A stretch of 64,000 nucleotides of DNA from contig JADJOY010000043.1 of assembly GCA_016713535.1 (NCBI GenBank), forward strand, positions 1-64,000, in the 5' to 3' direction. The translations under genes and the position numbers were made by a program. Of the stretch, positions 17,825 through 26,946 are shown piece after piece; within the stretch, counting starts at the first letter, position 1, and each line of letters starts with the position of its first letter. Below the pieces are notes generated by a model. That model saw only the letters and a program-made list of their open reading frames with translations, did no database searches and was not told where the DNA came from. This stretch comes from JADJOY01 sp016713535 [NCBI: Deltaproteobacteria bacterium] (GTDB lineage: Bacteria > JADJOY01).

Positions 17825-19987
17825 TCAGTGCGGATCCACCTCACACGACCACGCGCCGGCGGCCGGCAGGTAACAGTGCGTCACGTAGTCCATCACCATG
17901 CGGTCGGTGTTGAAGCGCCACCCGAGGGTGCGCACCGCGCGCTTGACCCGCGCCAGCCAGCGCACCGGCAGCCCCCACGAGTCACGCTCGTAGAAGAGCG
18001 GCACGATCTCTTCCTCGAGCACCCGCATCAGGTCCGCGGCGTCGCGCTCCTCTTGCACCTGCGAGGAGACGTGCACCTCGCCCGAGCCGATCGCGAAGCC
18101 GTTCTGGCCGTCGTAGCCCTCGGGGAACCAGCCGTCGAGGATCGAGAAGTTGCGGCCGCCGTTGAGCAGCACCTTCTGGCCGCTGGTGCCGCTCGCCTCC
18201 AGCGGGCGCGTCGGAGTGTTGAGCCACACGTCCACGCCCTGCACCAGGTGCCGCGCGACGTTGATGTCGAAATCGTCGATGAAGGCGAGGCGGCCCTGGA
18301 ACGCCGGGTCCGACATCGCGTGGCGGATCTCGCGGATCAGGCCCTTGCCGATCTCGTCGTGCGGGTGCGCCTTGCCGGCGAAGATGATCTGCACCGGGCG
18401 CGACGAGTTGGTCAGGATCCGCTTGAGCCGCTCGCGATCACGCAGGATCAGCGTGGCGCGCTTGTACTGCGCGAAGCGGCGCGCGAAGCCGATCGTGAGC
18501 ACGTTGGGATCGAACGCGTCCGCCACCATCGTCGCCACGTCCGGATCCAGCCCGTCGGCGTGCTCGCCTTGCTGGACGAGCCGCCGCCGCACGAAGCGCA
18601 CCAGCTTCGACTTGAGGATCTGGAGCGTCCCCCAGAGCTCGATGTCGGGCACCTCGTCGATCCCCATCCACGTCTCGGGGTGCGCCAGGTGCACCGGCCA
18701 GTTGGCGCGCAGGTGGCGGTCGTAGAGGACCCGCATCTCGGGCGCGAGCCAGGTGGGCACGTGCACGCCGTTGGTGACGTGGCCGATCGGCACCTCCTGC
18801 TCGCCGTGGTGCGGCCACAGCGAGTGCCACATGCGCCGCGTGACGCGTCCGTGGAGCGCGCTCACGCCGTTCGACTTGGTGGCGCACTTGAGCGCGAGCA
18901 CCGTCATGCAGAACGGCTCGCCGGCGTCCTGCGGGTTGACGCGACCAAGCGACATGAACCCCTCGCGGCTGAGACCGAGGCTCTCGCGCAGGCCGACGAG
19001 GTGGGCCTCCACCTGGTCCGGCTCGAAGCGGTCATGCCCCGCTTCCACCGGCGTGTGGGTGGTGAACACCACCTTCTGGCGTACCTCGCGCATGGCATCG
19101 GCGAAGCTCATGCCGTCCTCGTGCATGCGCTGCCGCGCCAGCTCGAGGACCGCGAACGCGCTGTGGCCTTCGTTGAGGTGAACCACCCCCGGCACGATGC
19201 CGAGCGCCTTGAGCGCGATCACGCCGCCGACGCCGAGGAGGATCTCCTGACGGATGCGGGTCTCGCGGTCGCCGCCGTAGAGCCGCGTGCCCACCGCGCG
19301 GTCGCGCTCGTCGTTCTCGGGGACGTGCGGGTCGAGCAGCACCAGGCTCGCGCGGCCGACGTCGACGCGCCACACGCGGGCGCGGATCACCGAGCCGTTC
19401 GAGCCGACCGGCACCTCGATCGTGACCTTGCGGCCGTCCTTGCCGATCGCCTCGCGGACCGGCTGCACCGCCGAGTCGAAGTTCGCGTAGGTCTCGCGCT
19501 GGTACCCCGAGCGATCGATCCACTGCCGGAAGTAGCCCTCGCGATAGAGAAGGCTCACACCCACCAGCGGGAGGCCGAGATCCGACGCGCTCTTGATGTG
19601 ATCGCCGGCGAGCACTCCCAGACCACCCGAGTAGAGCGGTAGCGACTCGTGCAGGCCGAACTCCGCCGAGAAGTACGCGACCGGGCGCGCCAGCAAGGCA
19701 CCGGCATGCGCGATCGCCCAGGTGCGGGTGTCGGTCAGGTAGGTCTCGAGGCTGCGGTAGGCACCCTCGATGCGCGCGTTCAGCTCGAGGTCGTGGGAGC
19801 GCTCGATGATGAGCGCGTCGCTCATGCTGCGCAGCATCGCGACCGGGTTGTGATCACACCGCCGCCACAGATCGGGGTCGAGCTGGCGGAACACCTGGAT
19901 CACCTCGGGATGCCACGCCCACCACAGGTTCTGGGAGAGGCGCTCCAGCTTGAGGCGCAAGAGCTTCGCTTCGTCGCGGGTGATCAT
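17825..19987 (-). CDS. glgP: Alpha-glucan (glycogen/maltodextrin) phosphorylase
   Basis: A 720-residue PLP-dependent phosphorylase that releases glucose-1-phosphate from the ends of alpha-1,4-glucans in the cytoplasm. The N-terminal LKRLSQNLWWAWHPE-like segment is the DUF3417 hallmark of the TIGR02094 branch. Further markers are AYFSAEFGLHESLPLYSGGLG, HLNEGHSAF, FTTHTPVEAGHDRF, and EASGTSGQKVLLNG with the Lys expected to bind PLP. ATG at 19987 is preferred over an upstream TTG at 20077, although no clear ribosome site precedes it. Residues 150-160 differ little from those of characterised relatives. It stands alone, bounded by a double hairpin downstream. It most likely serves reserve glycogen use. 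Confidence 0.95.
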   Translation of the reverse strand: MITRDEAKLLRLKLERLSQNLWWAWHPEVIQVFRQLDPDLWRRCDHNPVAMLRSMSDALIIERSHDLELNARIEGAYRSLETYLTDTRTWAIAHAGALLARPVAYFSAEFGLHESLPLYSGGLGVLAGDHIKSASDLGLPLVGVSLLYREGYFRQWIDRSGYQRETYANFDSAVQPVREAIGKDGRKVTIEVPVGSNGSVIRARVWRVDVGRASLVLLDPHVPENDERDRAVGTRLYGGDRETRIRQEILLGVGGVIALKALGIVPGVVHLNEGHSAFAVLELARQRMHEDGMSFADAMREVRQKVVFTTHTPVEAGHDRFEPDQVEAHLVGLRESLGLSREGFMSLGRVNPQDAGEPFCMTVLALKCATKSNGVSALHGRVTRRMWHSLWPHHGEQEVPIGHVTNGVHVPTWLAPEMRVLYDRHLRANWPVHLAHPETWMGIDEVPDIELWGTLQILKSKLVRFVRRRLVQQGEHADGLDPDVATMVADAFDPNVLTIGFARRFAQYKRATLILRDRERLKRILTNSSRPVQIIFAGKAHPHDEIGKGLIREIRHAMSDPAFQGRLAFIDDFDINVARHLVQGVDVWLNTPTRPLEASGTSGQKVLLNGGRNFSILDGWFPEGYDGQNGFAIGSGEVHVSSQVQEERDAADLMRVLEEEIVPLFYERDSWGLPVRWLARVKRAVRTLGWRFNTDRMVMDYVTHCYLPAAGAWSCEVDPH

Positions 19988-20245
19988 GGCGGGGAACCTG
20001 GGCTTTCCTGGCGTGCCGACCTCGCGGGCTGCACGCGCGAGCGATGGGTCGAGCCAAACGAGCGGTGTGACGCCCAAGCACGTCCCGGGCCAGGAACGTG
20101 AAGGGCGGCGCGCACTCTAGCTCCGGCGCACAGCGGGAAAAATGGCCCCACGCATGGATTTTGTGACGTGGGACGCAGGGACCAGCGACTGGCCCGTCGG
20201 GACCAGCCGGCGACTTGCTCGCGGCTCGGCAGCGCCGCCCGCCGA

Positions 20246-21574
20246 TCAGCTCGGACGGCGGATCTCGGCGGTGATCTCGCGGTCGTCGTCGACGGTCGCG
20301 ACGTTCCCGCCGGCGGCCTTGCTCTGGTAGAGCGCGGCGTCCGCCGCGGCGAGCAGCGCGGCGACGTCGTGGAGCGGCGTGCGACCGAGCGCGATCCCCA
20401 CGCTGGCGCCCACCTGGACCACCTGCGCCTCGAGCTGGATCGGGCGCCGGACCGCGTCGATCAGCTTGCGACCCAGCGCGAGCGCCTCGCCTCGCGCGCG
20501 CACCCCGAACTGGATCACCACGAACTCGTCGCCGCCCATGCGCACCGTGAGGTCCTCGCGGCGCGTGGTCTGCACCAGCCGCTCGGCGACGATCTTGAGG
20601 ACCTCGTCGCCCGCCTGATGGCCGAGGGTGTCGTTGACGCCCTTGAAGAGATCGAGATCGATGAAGTGGACCGCCACCAGCTCGTCCGAGTGACGGCGCC
20701 CATCGTGACGCAGCCGCTCGAGCCGCTCGACCAGGTGCTCGCGGTTCGAGAGCCCCGTGAGCCCGTCGTGGAAGGCGAGGTGCCTGAGCTTCTCGAACTC
20801 CTGCTGATCCGTGAGGTCCTGGAGCACGCCCTCGAAGACGGGCTCGCGGCCGCGCGGGCGTGGGATCGGGCGGCCGCGCAGGACGGCCCGGAAACGCGAG
20901 CCGTCCCCGCGCACCATCTCGAGCTCGCAGCGAAGCTCGCGGCGTGGCGAGGACGAGTCGAGCATCCCGCGCACCGCCGCGTGGCAAGCCGGATCGACCA
21001 GCTCGAGGAACTCGTCCAGCGTCGATGGCAACCGGCGATCCTTCCTCCAGCCGAGCATCGCGCGCGCGACCTCGTCGAGCCGGAAGCGGCCCGCGCCCGG
21101 GTCCCACGACCAGCCCGCCACCGACGCGACATGCTGGAGGTCGCGCGCTCGCGCCTCCGCGCGCGTCAGCGCGTCGAGCGCGCGGCGGCGCTCCACGAGG
21201 CTCCACACCCGCCTCGCTACGCGCTCGATCATCTGCGCGTCGTCCGGCCCGTACGGCGCCTCCTTGTTCCCCACCCCCATCAGCATCCGGCTCTGACCGT
21301 TCACCATCACCGGCACGCCGAGATGCCGGACCAGGTGCGCGTGACCCGCGGGGTAGCCGCGCCGGTCGGGGAGCGAGGGGTAGTCGTTGTGGATCACCGG
21401 CACGCCGAGGCGCGCCGTGTCCGCCCACACCCCTGCCGCGTCGATCGGGTAGTGGCGATCGAAGACCGCGGTGCAGTACTGCAAGGTGCTGCGGGACCAG
21501 GTCACCAGCTCGATCGTCGACTGGTCGTCGTTGACGAAGTGCAGGTAGCCGATCTCGCTATCAGTCAGCTCCAC
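20246..21574 (-). CDS. GAF-PAS-GGDEF diguanylate cyclase, N-terminus probably incomplete
   Basis: A 442-residue c-di-GMP synthase with an N-terminal GAF-type sensor (about 1-125), a PAS domain (about 150-265) and a C-terminal GGDEF domain (about 280-430). The active site RMGGDEF is intact, and an inhibitory RxxD site (RRED) lies five residues before GGDEF, so product feedback is expected. No membrane segment is seen. The GTG at 21574 is the first standard start in frame, yet about 30 upstream codons back to a TAG translate to convincing GAF sequence (ELLELACTADEQQIVQRGID). The true start is therefore either non-canonical or in another frame; ATG at 21694 with GGGGAG upstream would fit if one base were lost or gained. 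Confidence 0.88.
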   Translation of the reverse strand: MELTDSEIGYLHFVNDDQSTIELVTWSRSTLQYCTAVFDRHYPIDAAGVWADTARLGVPVIHNDYPSLPDRRGYPAGHAHLVRHLGVPVMVNGQSRMLMGVGNKEAPYGPDDAQMIERVARRVWSLVERRRALDALTRAEARARDLQHVASVAGWSWDPGAGRFRLDEVARAMLGWRKDRRLPSTLDEFLELVDPACHAAVRGMLDSSSPRRELRCELEMVRGDGSRFRAVLRGRPIPRPRGREPVFEGVLQDLTDQQEFEKLRHLAFHDGLTGLSNREHLVERLERLRHDGRRHSDELVAVHFIDLDLFKGVNDTLGHQAGDEVLKIVAERLVQTTRREDLTVRMGGDEFVVIQFGVRARGEALALGRKLIDAVRRPIQLEAQVVQVGASVGIALGRTPLHDVAALLAAADAALYQSKAAGGNVATVDDDREITAEIRRPS

Positions 21575-21902
21575 GGCGAGGTCGATGCCGCGCTGGACGA
21601 TCTGCTGCTCGTCGGCCGTACACGCCAGCTCGAGCAGCTCGACGTGGACGGCAAGCTCGCGCGGACCTGGCGGCGCTTCGGACGTGGCGATGTCGGCATC
21701 TCCCCGACAACCGATGGTAGTTCCCTAATCTCGCTCGGTCCACAATGACCGAGCGCCGGCGAGCGACCGCGTCGCATCGGCGAGCGACCGATTGCCGCCC
21801 GCGAACCCGCGGGCGCCGCGGCCGCCGAGCCGGCCCGCGCGGTCTACCTCCCTGCGAGCGACTGTGTTATCTAAGCCGACCGCGCCCGCAAGGCGAGCGC
21901 AT

Positions 21903-21980
21903 GGTGGGTGTAGCTCAGTCGGTTAGAGCGCCAGGTTGTGGCCCTGGAGGTCGCCGGTTCGAACCCGGTCACTCACCCCA
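21903..21980 (+). tRNA. trnH: tRNA-His (anticodon GTG)
   Basis: The full cloverleaf is visible. The acceptor arm is GTGGGTG pairing with CACTCAC (one G-T pair), the D arm GCTCAGTCGGTTAGAGC, the anticodon stem CCAGG/CCTGG with loop TTGTGGC giving anticodon GTG, and the T arm has GGTTCGAACCC. The extra G at 21903 can pair with discriminator C at 21977, the usual bacterial tRNA-His identity element. CCA is encoded at 21978-21980. Confidence 0.97.
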
Positions 21981-21992
21981 GACGAGACGTAG

Positions 21993-22021
21993 GCCGTCGG
22001 GATCCTCTCCCGGCGGCTTTT
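21993..22021 (+). terminator. Rho-independent terminator of tRNA-His
   Basis: A 10-bp stem (21993-22002 with 22008-22017, one G-T pair) and a 5-nt TCCTC loop is followed directly by four T. It lies 12 bases after the encoded CCA. Confidence 0.8.
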
Positions 22022-22149
22022 CTGCGTCGGCACAGGTAGGGGTTTCGCAATCATCCCGAGCGGTTCGCGGGAAGTCACCGTGAGCTGACCGTCCGCCCTT
22101 CTCGGGTCGACGAACGCAGCGACCGACGCCGTCGGCTAGACTCGTCCCC

Positions 22150-22517
22150 ATGACGACACGTGAAGGACGAGCGAATTCGATACCGAACGCCGGCACGAGC
22201 CGGGACGCCGAGATCGCGGCCCTCTTGGGAGTCGACCTGATCGAGAGCATCGCGATCGATCTGGACCTCCCGAAGGCGCCACGGCCCCGTTCAGCACCGA
22301 GCGCAGAGCCTGCGACGCACTGGTCCTGAGGATGGGCGCTCTGGGCTATTCGATGCGGGAAGCGCGGCGAGGCTTTCCGCCGGATGACCCGCTAGCGGTG
22401 TACGCCAGCTTCTCCCGTTCGCTGCGCGAGGGTGGGCCTTCGCCTCGGGTGAAGGGGCAGGACCACAGCGACGCGGTCTCCGGGGCGGCGCTGGCCGCAC
22501 TCCTTCACTGGCGATGA
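22150..22517 (+). pseudogene. Small unknown protein, frameshifted
   Basis: A candidate gene too broken to form one frame. ATG at 22150 reads to IESIAIDLDLP near 22270. Inserting one G in CTCCCGAAGG (about 22271-22274) continues as EGATAPFSTERRACDALVL and then MGALGYSMREARRGFPPDDP, ending at the TGA at 22517 for a total of about 122 residues. Both parts read like a soluble globular protein, with sensible hydrophobic and acidic patterns. I do not recognise the family. The restored frame is inference; the alternative is that the two short frames are chance. It lies just downstream of the tRNA-His terminator. Confidence 0.42.
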
Positions 22518-22915
22518 ACGGCGCCAGTGCCGCTCGGTTCCCCGCGGCTTTTCCGCGCTGAGCACCACGCTCCCAGCCGCCGCGCCCCGCCGACAACAGA
22601 GCGACGGTGGCCGCTGCTCAGTGGGCACGGTGATCCCTGCAGGCGCGCTGGGAATCGCCTTGGTGGCGAGCGTCCCAGCTGCGCGAGTGGCCTCCAGGTT
22701 CTCCTCGGGGACTGGCTGCGAAGCGGCCCGAAGTGAGCGCACCCGGCTCCGCTCGGGCGCGCGAATGCCGGCATCCGCCGTGAGCAACGTGCGCGCACGC
22801 GCTGGCACCGGACACCGGCGCGCGGTGCGTATGCAAACGCCGGTGGTGCCGAGGAGGTCGCGGTGCTCGGCGCGGTAGACCAGCAGCACGGTCCGACGCT
22901 CGGGGTGCCTCGCGA
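22518..22915. other. Gene-poor stretch downstream of amidase
   Basis: No convincing gene is seen. On the minus strand an ATG at 22919 overlaps the amidase stop (ATGA), and the first 30 codons read MIARHPERRTVLLVYRAEH. Codon use and composition then degrade to Arg/Ala-rich sequence without conserved features up to a stop at 22392. It may be a decayed last gene of the amidase operon or chance. Third-position GC is lower than in neighbouring genes. Confidence 0.3.
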
Positions 22916-24487
22916 TCATCCCTGGAGAACGAACGGGTCGACGGGCACGCGAGGCGCCTCGCCTCGCGCGTGCGCCGCCTCCTCGATGGCGACCAGCACC
23001 GCGAGCACGACGGACTCGTGCCACGGACGACCGACGACCTGCACCGCGACCGGCAGCCCGGCGCTGCGGGCCGCGACCGCCGCCGCGCGCCGCTCGAACC
23101 GGTCACCGTCGAGAGGAAGGTGCGCCTCGCTGGCGCGCACCCGGGTCGCCGGCACCACGCCGCCGGGGAACCCGGTCAGGTTGAAGCGTCCGAAGTAGGA
23201 GAAGATGAGAGAGAAGTCATGGTCCATGCCGATGGGTACCGCCGGCGAGGCCGACGCAGGCAGAATCAGGGCGTCCAGGCGCTCGTCTCTCCACCAGTCG
23301 ATCTCGGCCGCCACGCGCCGCGTGCGCTCGTCGGCAAGCCGCCACAGCGCGGCCGCGCGGCGCTCGCCGGTCGAGCGAACGATCCACGCGAGGCGTTCCT
23401 CGCCGGCCCCGTCGAGCCCCCACGCCACCGCCCGTCTCGCCCAGCGCGGCACGCTGCCCGCGGCCCACAGCGTCCGTAACGCTGGCACCGGCGGCTCGCC
23501 CGCGAAGGCCTCCTTCAGCGTCCGCATACCGTCACTGCTCGTGCCCGCCAGGTAGCAGGCCACGATCTCCGCCTGATCCGGCAGGGTCACCTCGACGAGC
23601 TCGGCACCGAGCGCCACGAGGCTGTCGCGCGCCTCGTGGACCGCGCGGCGCATCGCGGGCGCGGGCGGGAAGAAGCCATCCTCGCCGCACCAGCCGATGC
23701 GAAGCGCCGCGACGTCGATTCCCTCGTGCGGCACCGCATCGAGCGGGGCCACGCGTGCATCGAGGCCCGCCAGGCGCCCGGCCGAGACGGCCTCGAAGAA
23801 GAGCGCCAGGTCGCGGGCCGAGCGGGCCATCGGCCCGACCTGGGCGCGCACGATCTCCTGACCGCGCAGCGGCGAGCGCAGGCCCCGGTTCGGCCAGCGG
23901 TCGAGGGTTGGCTTCAGGCCCGCCACCCCGCAGAAGGCCGCGGGGAAGCGGATCGACCCGCCGAGGTCGGTGCCGAGCCCGAGCACGCTCGCGCCGCTCG
24001 CGAGCAGCGCCGCTTCGCCCCCGCTCGAGCCGCCGGTCACGTGCGCCCCGCTCCACGGATTGTGCGTCCGTCCGAACGGGCGGTTCGAACAGTCCATGGG
24101 AACGAGCGCCTGGGGCACGTTCGACTTGCCGAGCACCACCGCGCCCGCCGCCCGCACCGCCTCGACGATGGCGGCGTCCCGCCCCGCGCGATGAGAACGG
24201 AGATGCGCGAAGCCCATCGTGCTGGGCAGGCCAGCGACGTCGACGTTGTCCTTCACGGTGATCGGCAGACCGTGGAGAGGGCCGCGCACTCCCTGCCGGG
24301 CACGATCGCGATCGGCGCGCCGCGCCTCGGCGAGCGCCTCGTCGCGGAGGCGCACCGTGAAGCCGTTCACCCGTGGCTCGGTCTCGTCGGCGCGCGCGAT
24401 GAGCGAGCGCACGACCTCCTCCGAGGAAAACTCGCCGCGCGAGAGCCCGTCCCGGAGCGCTCGCGCGTCGAGACGATCGAGTCTCAC
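22916..24487 (-). CDS. Amidase-signature family hydrolase
   Basis: A 523-residue amidase with a Ser-cisSer-Lys catalytic triad. The Lys is in ITVKDNVDVAG, the Ser residues are in TGGSSGGE and GTDLGGSIRFPA, and CGVAGLKPT follows as usual. The length fits the family (about 450-520). The GTG start at 24487 overlaps the stop of the alpha/beta hydrolase gene by GTGA. There is no signal peptide, so it is cytoplasmic. Known members hydrolyse aryl or fatty amides, cyclic oligomers or Glu-tRNA amide; there is no GatB or GatC nearby, so a GatA role is unlikely. The operon with a TetR regulator, SDR and hydrolase suggests breakdown of a xenobiotic or lipid-like amide. Confidence 0.92.
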   Translation of the reverse strand: MRLDRLDARALRDGLSRGEFSSEEVVRSLIARADETEPRVNGFTVRLRDEALAEARRADRDRARQGVRGPLHGLPITVKDNVDVAGLPSTMGFAHLRSHRAGRDAAIVEAVRAAGAVVLGKSNVPQALVPMDCSNRPFGRTHNPWSGAHVTGGSSGGEAALLASGASVLGLGTDLGGSIRFPAAFCGVAGLKPTLDRWPNRGLRSPLRGQEIVRAQVGPMARSARDLALFFEAVSAGRLAGLDARVAPLDAVPHEGIDVAALRIGWCGEDGFFPPAPAMRRAVHEARDSLVALGAELVEVTLPDQAEIVACYLAGTSSDGMRTLKEAFAGEPPVPALRTLWAAGSVPRWARRAVAWGLDGAGEERLAWIVRSTGERRAAALWRLADERTRRVAAEIDWWRDERLDALILPASASPAVPIGMDHDFSLIFSYFGRFNLTGFPGGVVPATRVRASEAHLPLDGDRFERRAAAVAARSAGLPVAVQVVGRPWHESVVLAVLVAIEEAAHARGEAPRVPVDPFVLQG

Positions 24488-25485
24488 GCGGCCCCCGCGC
24501 TCCGCCGGACGGACGTGCGCTCGATCCACGCGGCGACGTCGGGCACGACGGCGTCGACATGATCGACGATGAGGTAGTGCGGCAGCCCGGGATACAAGGC
24601 GAGCTCCTTCTCGCAGCGCAGTCGGTCGTAGAGCGAGCGCACGTAGTCGGTCGGGAAGATCGTGTCCGCACCGGCTTGCAGCACCAGTACCGGCACGCGG
24701 ACCTCCTCGATCGATCGGGGCAGCGGAGCCATGGCGAGGGACGCGAGGGTCCGGAGGCGTACGAACGGCACCGTGAGCGGATCGATCCTCATCACCTCGG
24801 CGGCGCTGCCGAACCCTTGCACCGGCTCGCGGCGCAGGTCGAGGTACGCCGCCATCGGCACCGGCAGCCCCGGCCACAGCCGCGCCGTGGCGGCGATCGC
24901 CGGCCGCGCGAGCCGCGCCATGAACGGTGCGCGCGTGAGGCACGCGCTCGCGGGATCCGCGAGGTCCGCGAGGTTGTGGCAGATCACGCTCGCGACGTGC
25001 CGGCTCGCGCCTGGCTCGGCCGCCAGATAGAAGGCCGCGATGCCGCCCTGGCTCGAGCCCGCGACGTGGATCGGCCCGGGCCAGCGGTCGCTCGCCCACC
25101 GCACCACCGCCCACAGGTCCGCCACGAGCTCGCCGACCGTGTAGCTCCCTCGCGCCCCGCCGCTCTGCCCGTGCCCGCGCGGGTCGTAGGCGACGACGTT
25201 GAAGCCGCGCTCCGAGAGCCCCACCAGGAACGGACCGTAGAGCAGCCCGTAGGCGTTCGTACCGGGCGCGAACACCACGACCGGGGCATCCGGAGCGCGC
25301 TCGAGGACGTCGAGGTGGAGATGTGGCCCCTCTCGGACGATCCGGTGCGACTCGAACCGGTCGAACCAGGGCTGCACGCCGCGACGCTCGGCGAGCCAGT
25401 GGAAGTGCCGTCGGAGCGCCGCCCTCCGGTCGTGTGCGCCGGCGTCGGGCTCTCGCCATCCCAGCATCGAGGCGAAGCTGGCCAT
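24484..25485 (-). CDS. Alpha/beta hydrolase
   Basis: A 333-residue alpha/beta-hydrolase-fold enzyme. The nucleophile elbow is GSSQGG near residue 143, the acid is probably the Asp in LQAGADTIFP near 272, and the His is in GLPHYLIVDH near 303. The oxyanion strand VVVFAPGTNAYG and YDPRGHGQSGG resemble the monoacylglycerol-lipase group. ATG at 25485 lies one base after the SDR stop, and its own stop overlaps the amidase start, so it is translationally linked to both. There is no export signal. It is probably an esterase or lipase acting on a substrate shared with the SDR and amidase. Confidence 0.9.
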   Translation of the reverse strand: MASFASMLGWREPDAGAHDRRAALRRHFHWLAERRGVQPWFDRFESHRIVREGPHLHLDVLERAPDAPVVVFAPGTNAYGLLYGPFLVGLSERGFNVVAYDPRGHGQSGGARGSYTVGELVADLWAVVRWASDRWPGPIHVAGSSQGGIAAFYLAAEPGASRHVASVICHNLADLADPASACLTRAPFMARLARPAIAATARLWPGLPVPMAAYLDLRREPVQGFGSAAEVMRIDPLTVPFVRLRTLASLAMAPLPRSIEEVRVPVLVLQAGADTIFPTDYVRSLYDRLRCEKELALYPGLPHYLIVDHVDAVVPDVAAWIERTSVRRSAGAA

Positions 25486-25488
25486 CGC

Positions 25489-26289
25489 TCAGAGTCGGTG
25501 TCGGCGCATGCGCGCCATGTAACGCCGCGCCGCCCAGTCGACGAGCGACGGGCTCAGGCGCTCGAGCATCCACAGCGCCCGCGCGGTGCGTGTGACGACG
25601 ATCACCGCGCGGTTGCGCGCGACGCCACGCAGCACGATCTCGGCGCAGCGCTCCGGAGTGATCCCCGGGGGCAGGAGGTCGAGAACCGCGCCGCGTTCGA
25701 AACCGACGATCCGGCTGGTCTGCCAGATCGAGGTCTCGATCTTGCCGGGACAGACGACGCTCACCCGGACGCCGAGACCCGCCGCCTCCGCGCGCAGGGT
25801 GCGAGACAGACCGACCACCGCATACTTGCTCGCGACGTACGAAGCCTCGCCCGGCAACGGAATCAGCCCGGCCACCGAGCCTGTGTTCACGATGTGGCCG
25901 TGACCCTGCGCGACCATGACCGGGTAGGCGGCGGCGACACCGTGGACGATCCCATGGAGGTTCACGTCGATGACGCGCCGCCAGTCGTCGTCGGTATGGT
26001 CGCGTACCTCACCGCCGATGCCGATCCCGGCGTTGTTGAACAGGTAGTCGATGCGCCCCTCGCGCTCCACGACATCCTGCACCAGCCGTTCGACCGCACC
26101 GCGATCCGTCACGTCGACCCGGGCCGTCGTGATTCCGTGTAGCGCTGCGCCGACCCGCGCGAGACCGTCGACGTCGCGGTCCGCGAGCGTGACGCGCGCG
26201 CCGCGGCGATCCAGGGCAGCGCCGAGCGCGCGGCCGATCCCGGACGCTCCTCCCGTGACGATGCAAACCGCGTCGCTGTACGGGCTCAC
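25489..26289 (-). CDS. Short-chain dehydrogenase/reductase
   Basis: A 266-residue classical SDR. The cofactor motif TGGASGIG is near residues 12-19, NNAG near 85, and the catalytic Ser is in NTGSVAG with YVASK as the Tyr-x3-Lys pair near 155. An acidic residue after beta-2 (ADRD) suggests preference for NAD(H). Length and motifs are typical. The GTG start overlaps the TetR stop (GTGA). The C-terminal RRYMARMRRHRL tail is basic and may touch membranes. It probably oxidises or reduces an alcohol or ketone in the pathway controlled by the TetR protein. Confidence 0.93.
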   Translation of the reverse strand: MSPYSDAVCIVTGGASGIGRALGAALDRRGARVTLADRDVDGLARVGAALHGITTARVDVTDRGAVERLVQDVVEREGRIDYLFNNAGIGIGGEVRDHTDDDWRRVIDVNLHGIVHGVAAAYPVMVAQGHGHIVNTGSVAGLIPLPGEASYVASKYAVVGLSRTLRAEAAGLGVRVSVVCPGKIETSIWQTSRIVGFERGAVLDLLPPGITPERCAEIVLRGVARNRAVIVVTRTARALWMLERLSPSLVDWAARRYMARMRRHRL

Positions 26290-26946
26290 GCGTCCCCCGT
26301 CTCGCCTCGGAGGTACGCGACGACCATCCGGGTGAGCTGCTCCGCGAGCTCCTCGCCGGCGAACGGGGACGCCACGCCAGGCGTGTCGCCGTACAGCACG
26401 TCGTGGTCGAGGAACGCGAGCACCACGTGCACCGCGAGCTCGGCCGCGCGTCCGGCGCTCGACGCGTCGAAGCCGTCCGGACCGGACGCGACGAGACGCG
26501 CGAGGGCACGGGCGACGTCACGGTGGAACGCGATCGCGTCGGCCCAGCCGGAGGGGTGGGACGCGGCGTGCGCGACGAAGGCGGCGATGAGGCGTCGGTC
26601 GGCGGCGTAGTAGGCGACCAGGTGGGTCATCACCGCCTCCACCCGCTCTCGCAGCGGCCTCGTCGTGGCCGCGTCTGCGTCGGCCGCGAGCCCGATCGCC
26701 CCCCGCACGGCGCTCAGCCTCCGGCGGTGGAGCACGCGAAGCATCTCGTCCTTGTCGCGGAACCGGCCGTAGAAGCTCCCCGACGGACGACCGGGCCGCC
26801 TCGACGACGTCCGCGACGGACACGGACGCGATGCCCCGGTCAGAGATCAGGGCCTCGGCGGCATCGAGCAGGCGCGCCAGTGTCTGCTGGCTCCGTGCCT
26901 GCTTCGGACGGCCCGCCGGGTGCGTCCAGGGCTGTGAGTGCGCCAT
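26286..26946 (-). pseudogene. TetR-family transcriptional regulator, frameshifted
   Basis: The N-terminal part encodes a helix-turn-helix (LLDAAEALISDRGIASVSVADV) and the second frame encodes the ligand-binding domain from FYGRFRDKDEMLRV on. At 26778-26781 the minus strand has GGGG where GGG would give VGSFYGRFRDK, the canonical TetR recognition-helix end, and restore a 219-residue protein. The indel falls exactly inside the DNA-binding domain, so if real it would abolish repression. A perfect 17-bp palindrome lies directly upstream of the ATG. It heads a four-gene overlapping operon with an SDR, an alpha/beta hydrolase and an amidase and is probably autoregulated. Confidence 0.85.

Noticed and set aside
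17579-19642. 687-codon plus-strand frame opposite glgP
   Set aside because: Antisense of a highly conserved phosphorylase; its translation lacks any plausible domain.
22392-22919. Minus-strand frame starting with ATGA overlap at the amidase stop
   Set aside because: The first 30 codons look possible, but the rest is non-conserved and has neighbour-unlike codon use. Kept only as a note on the region.
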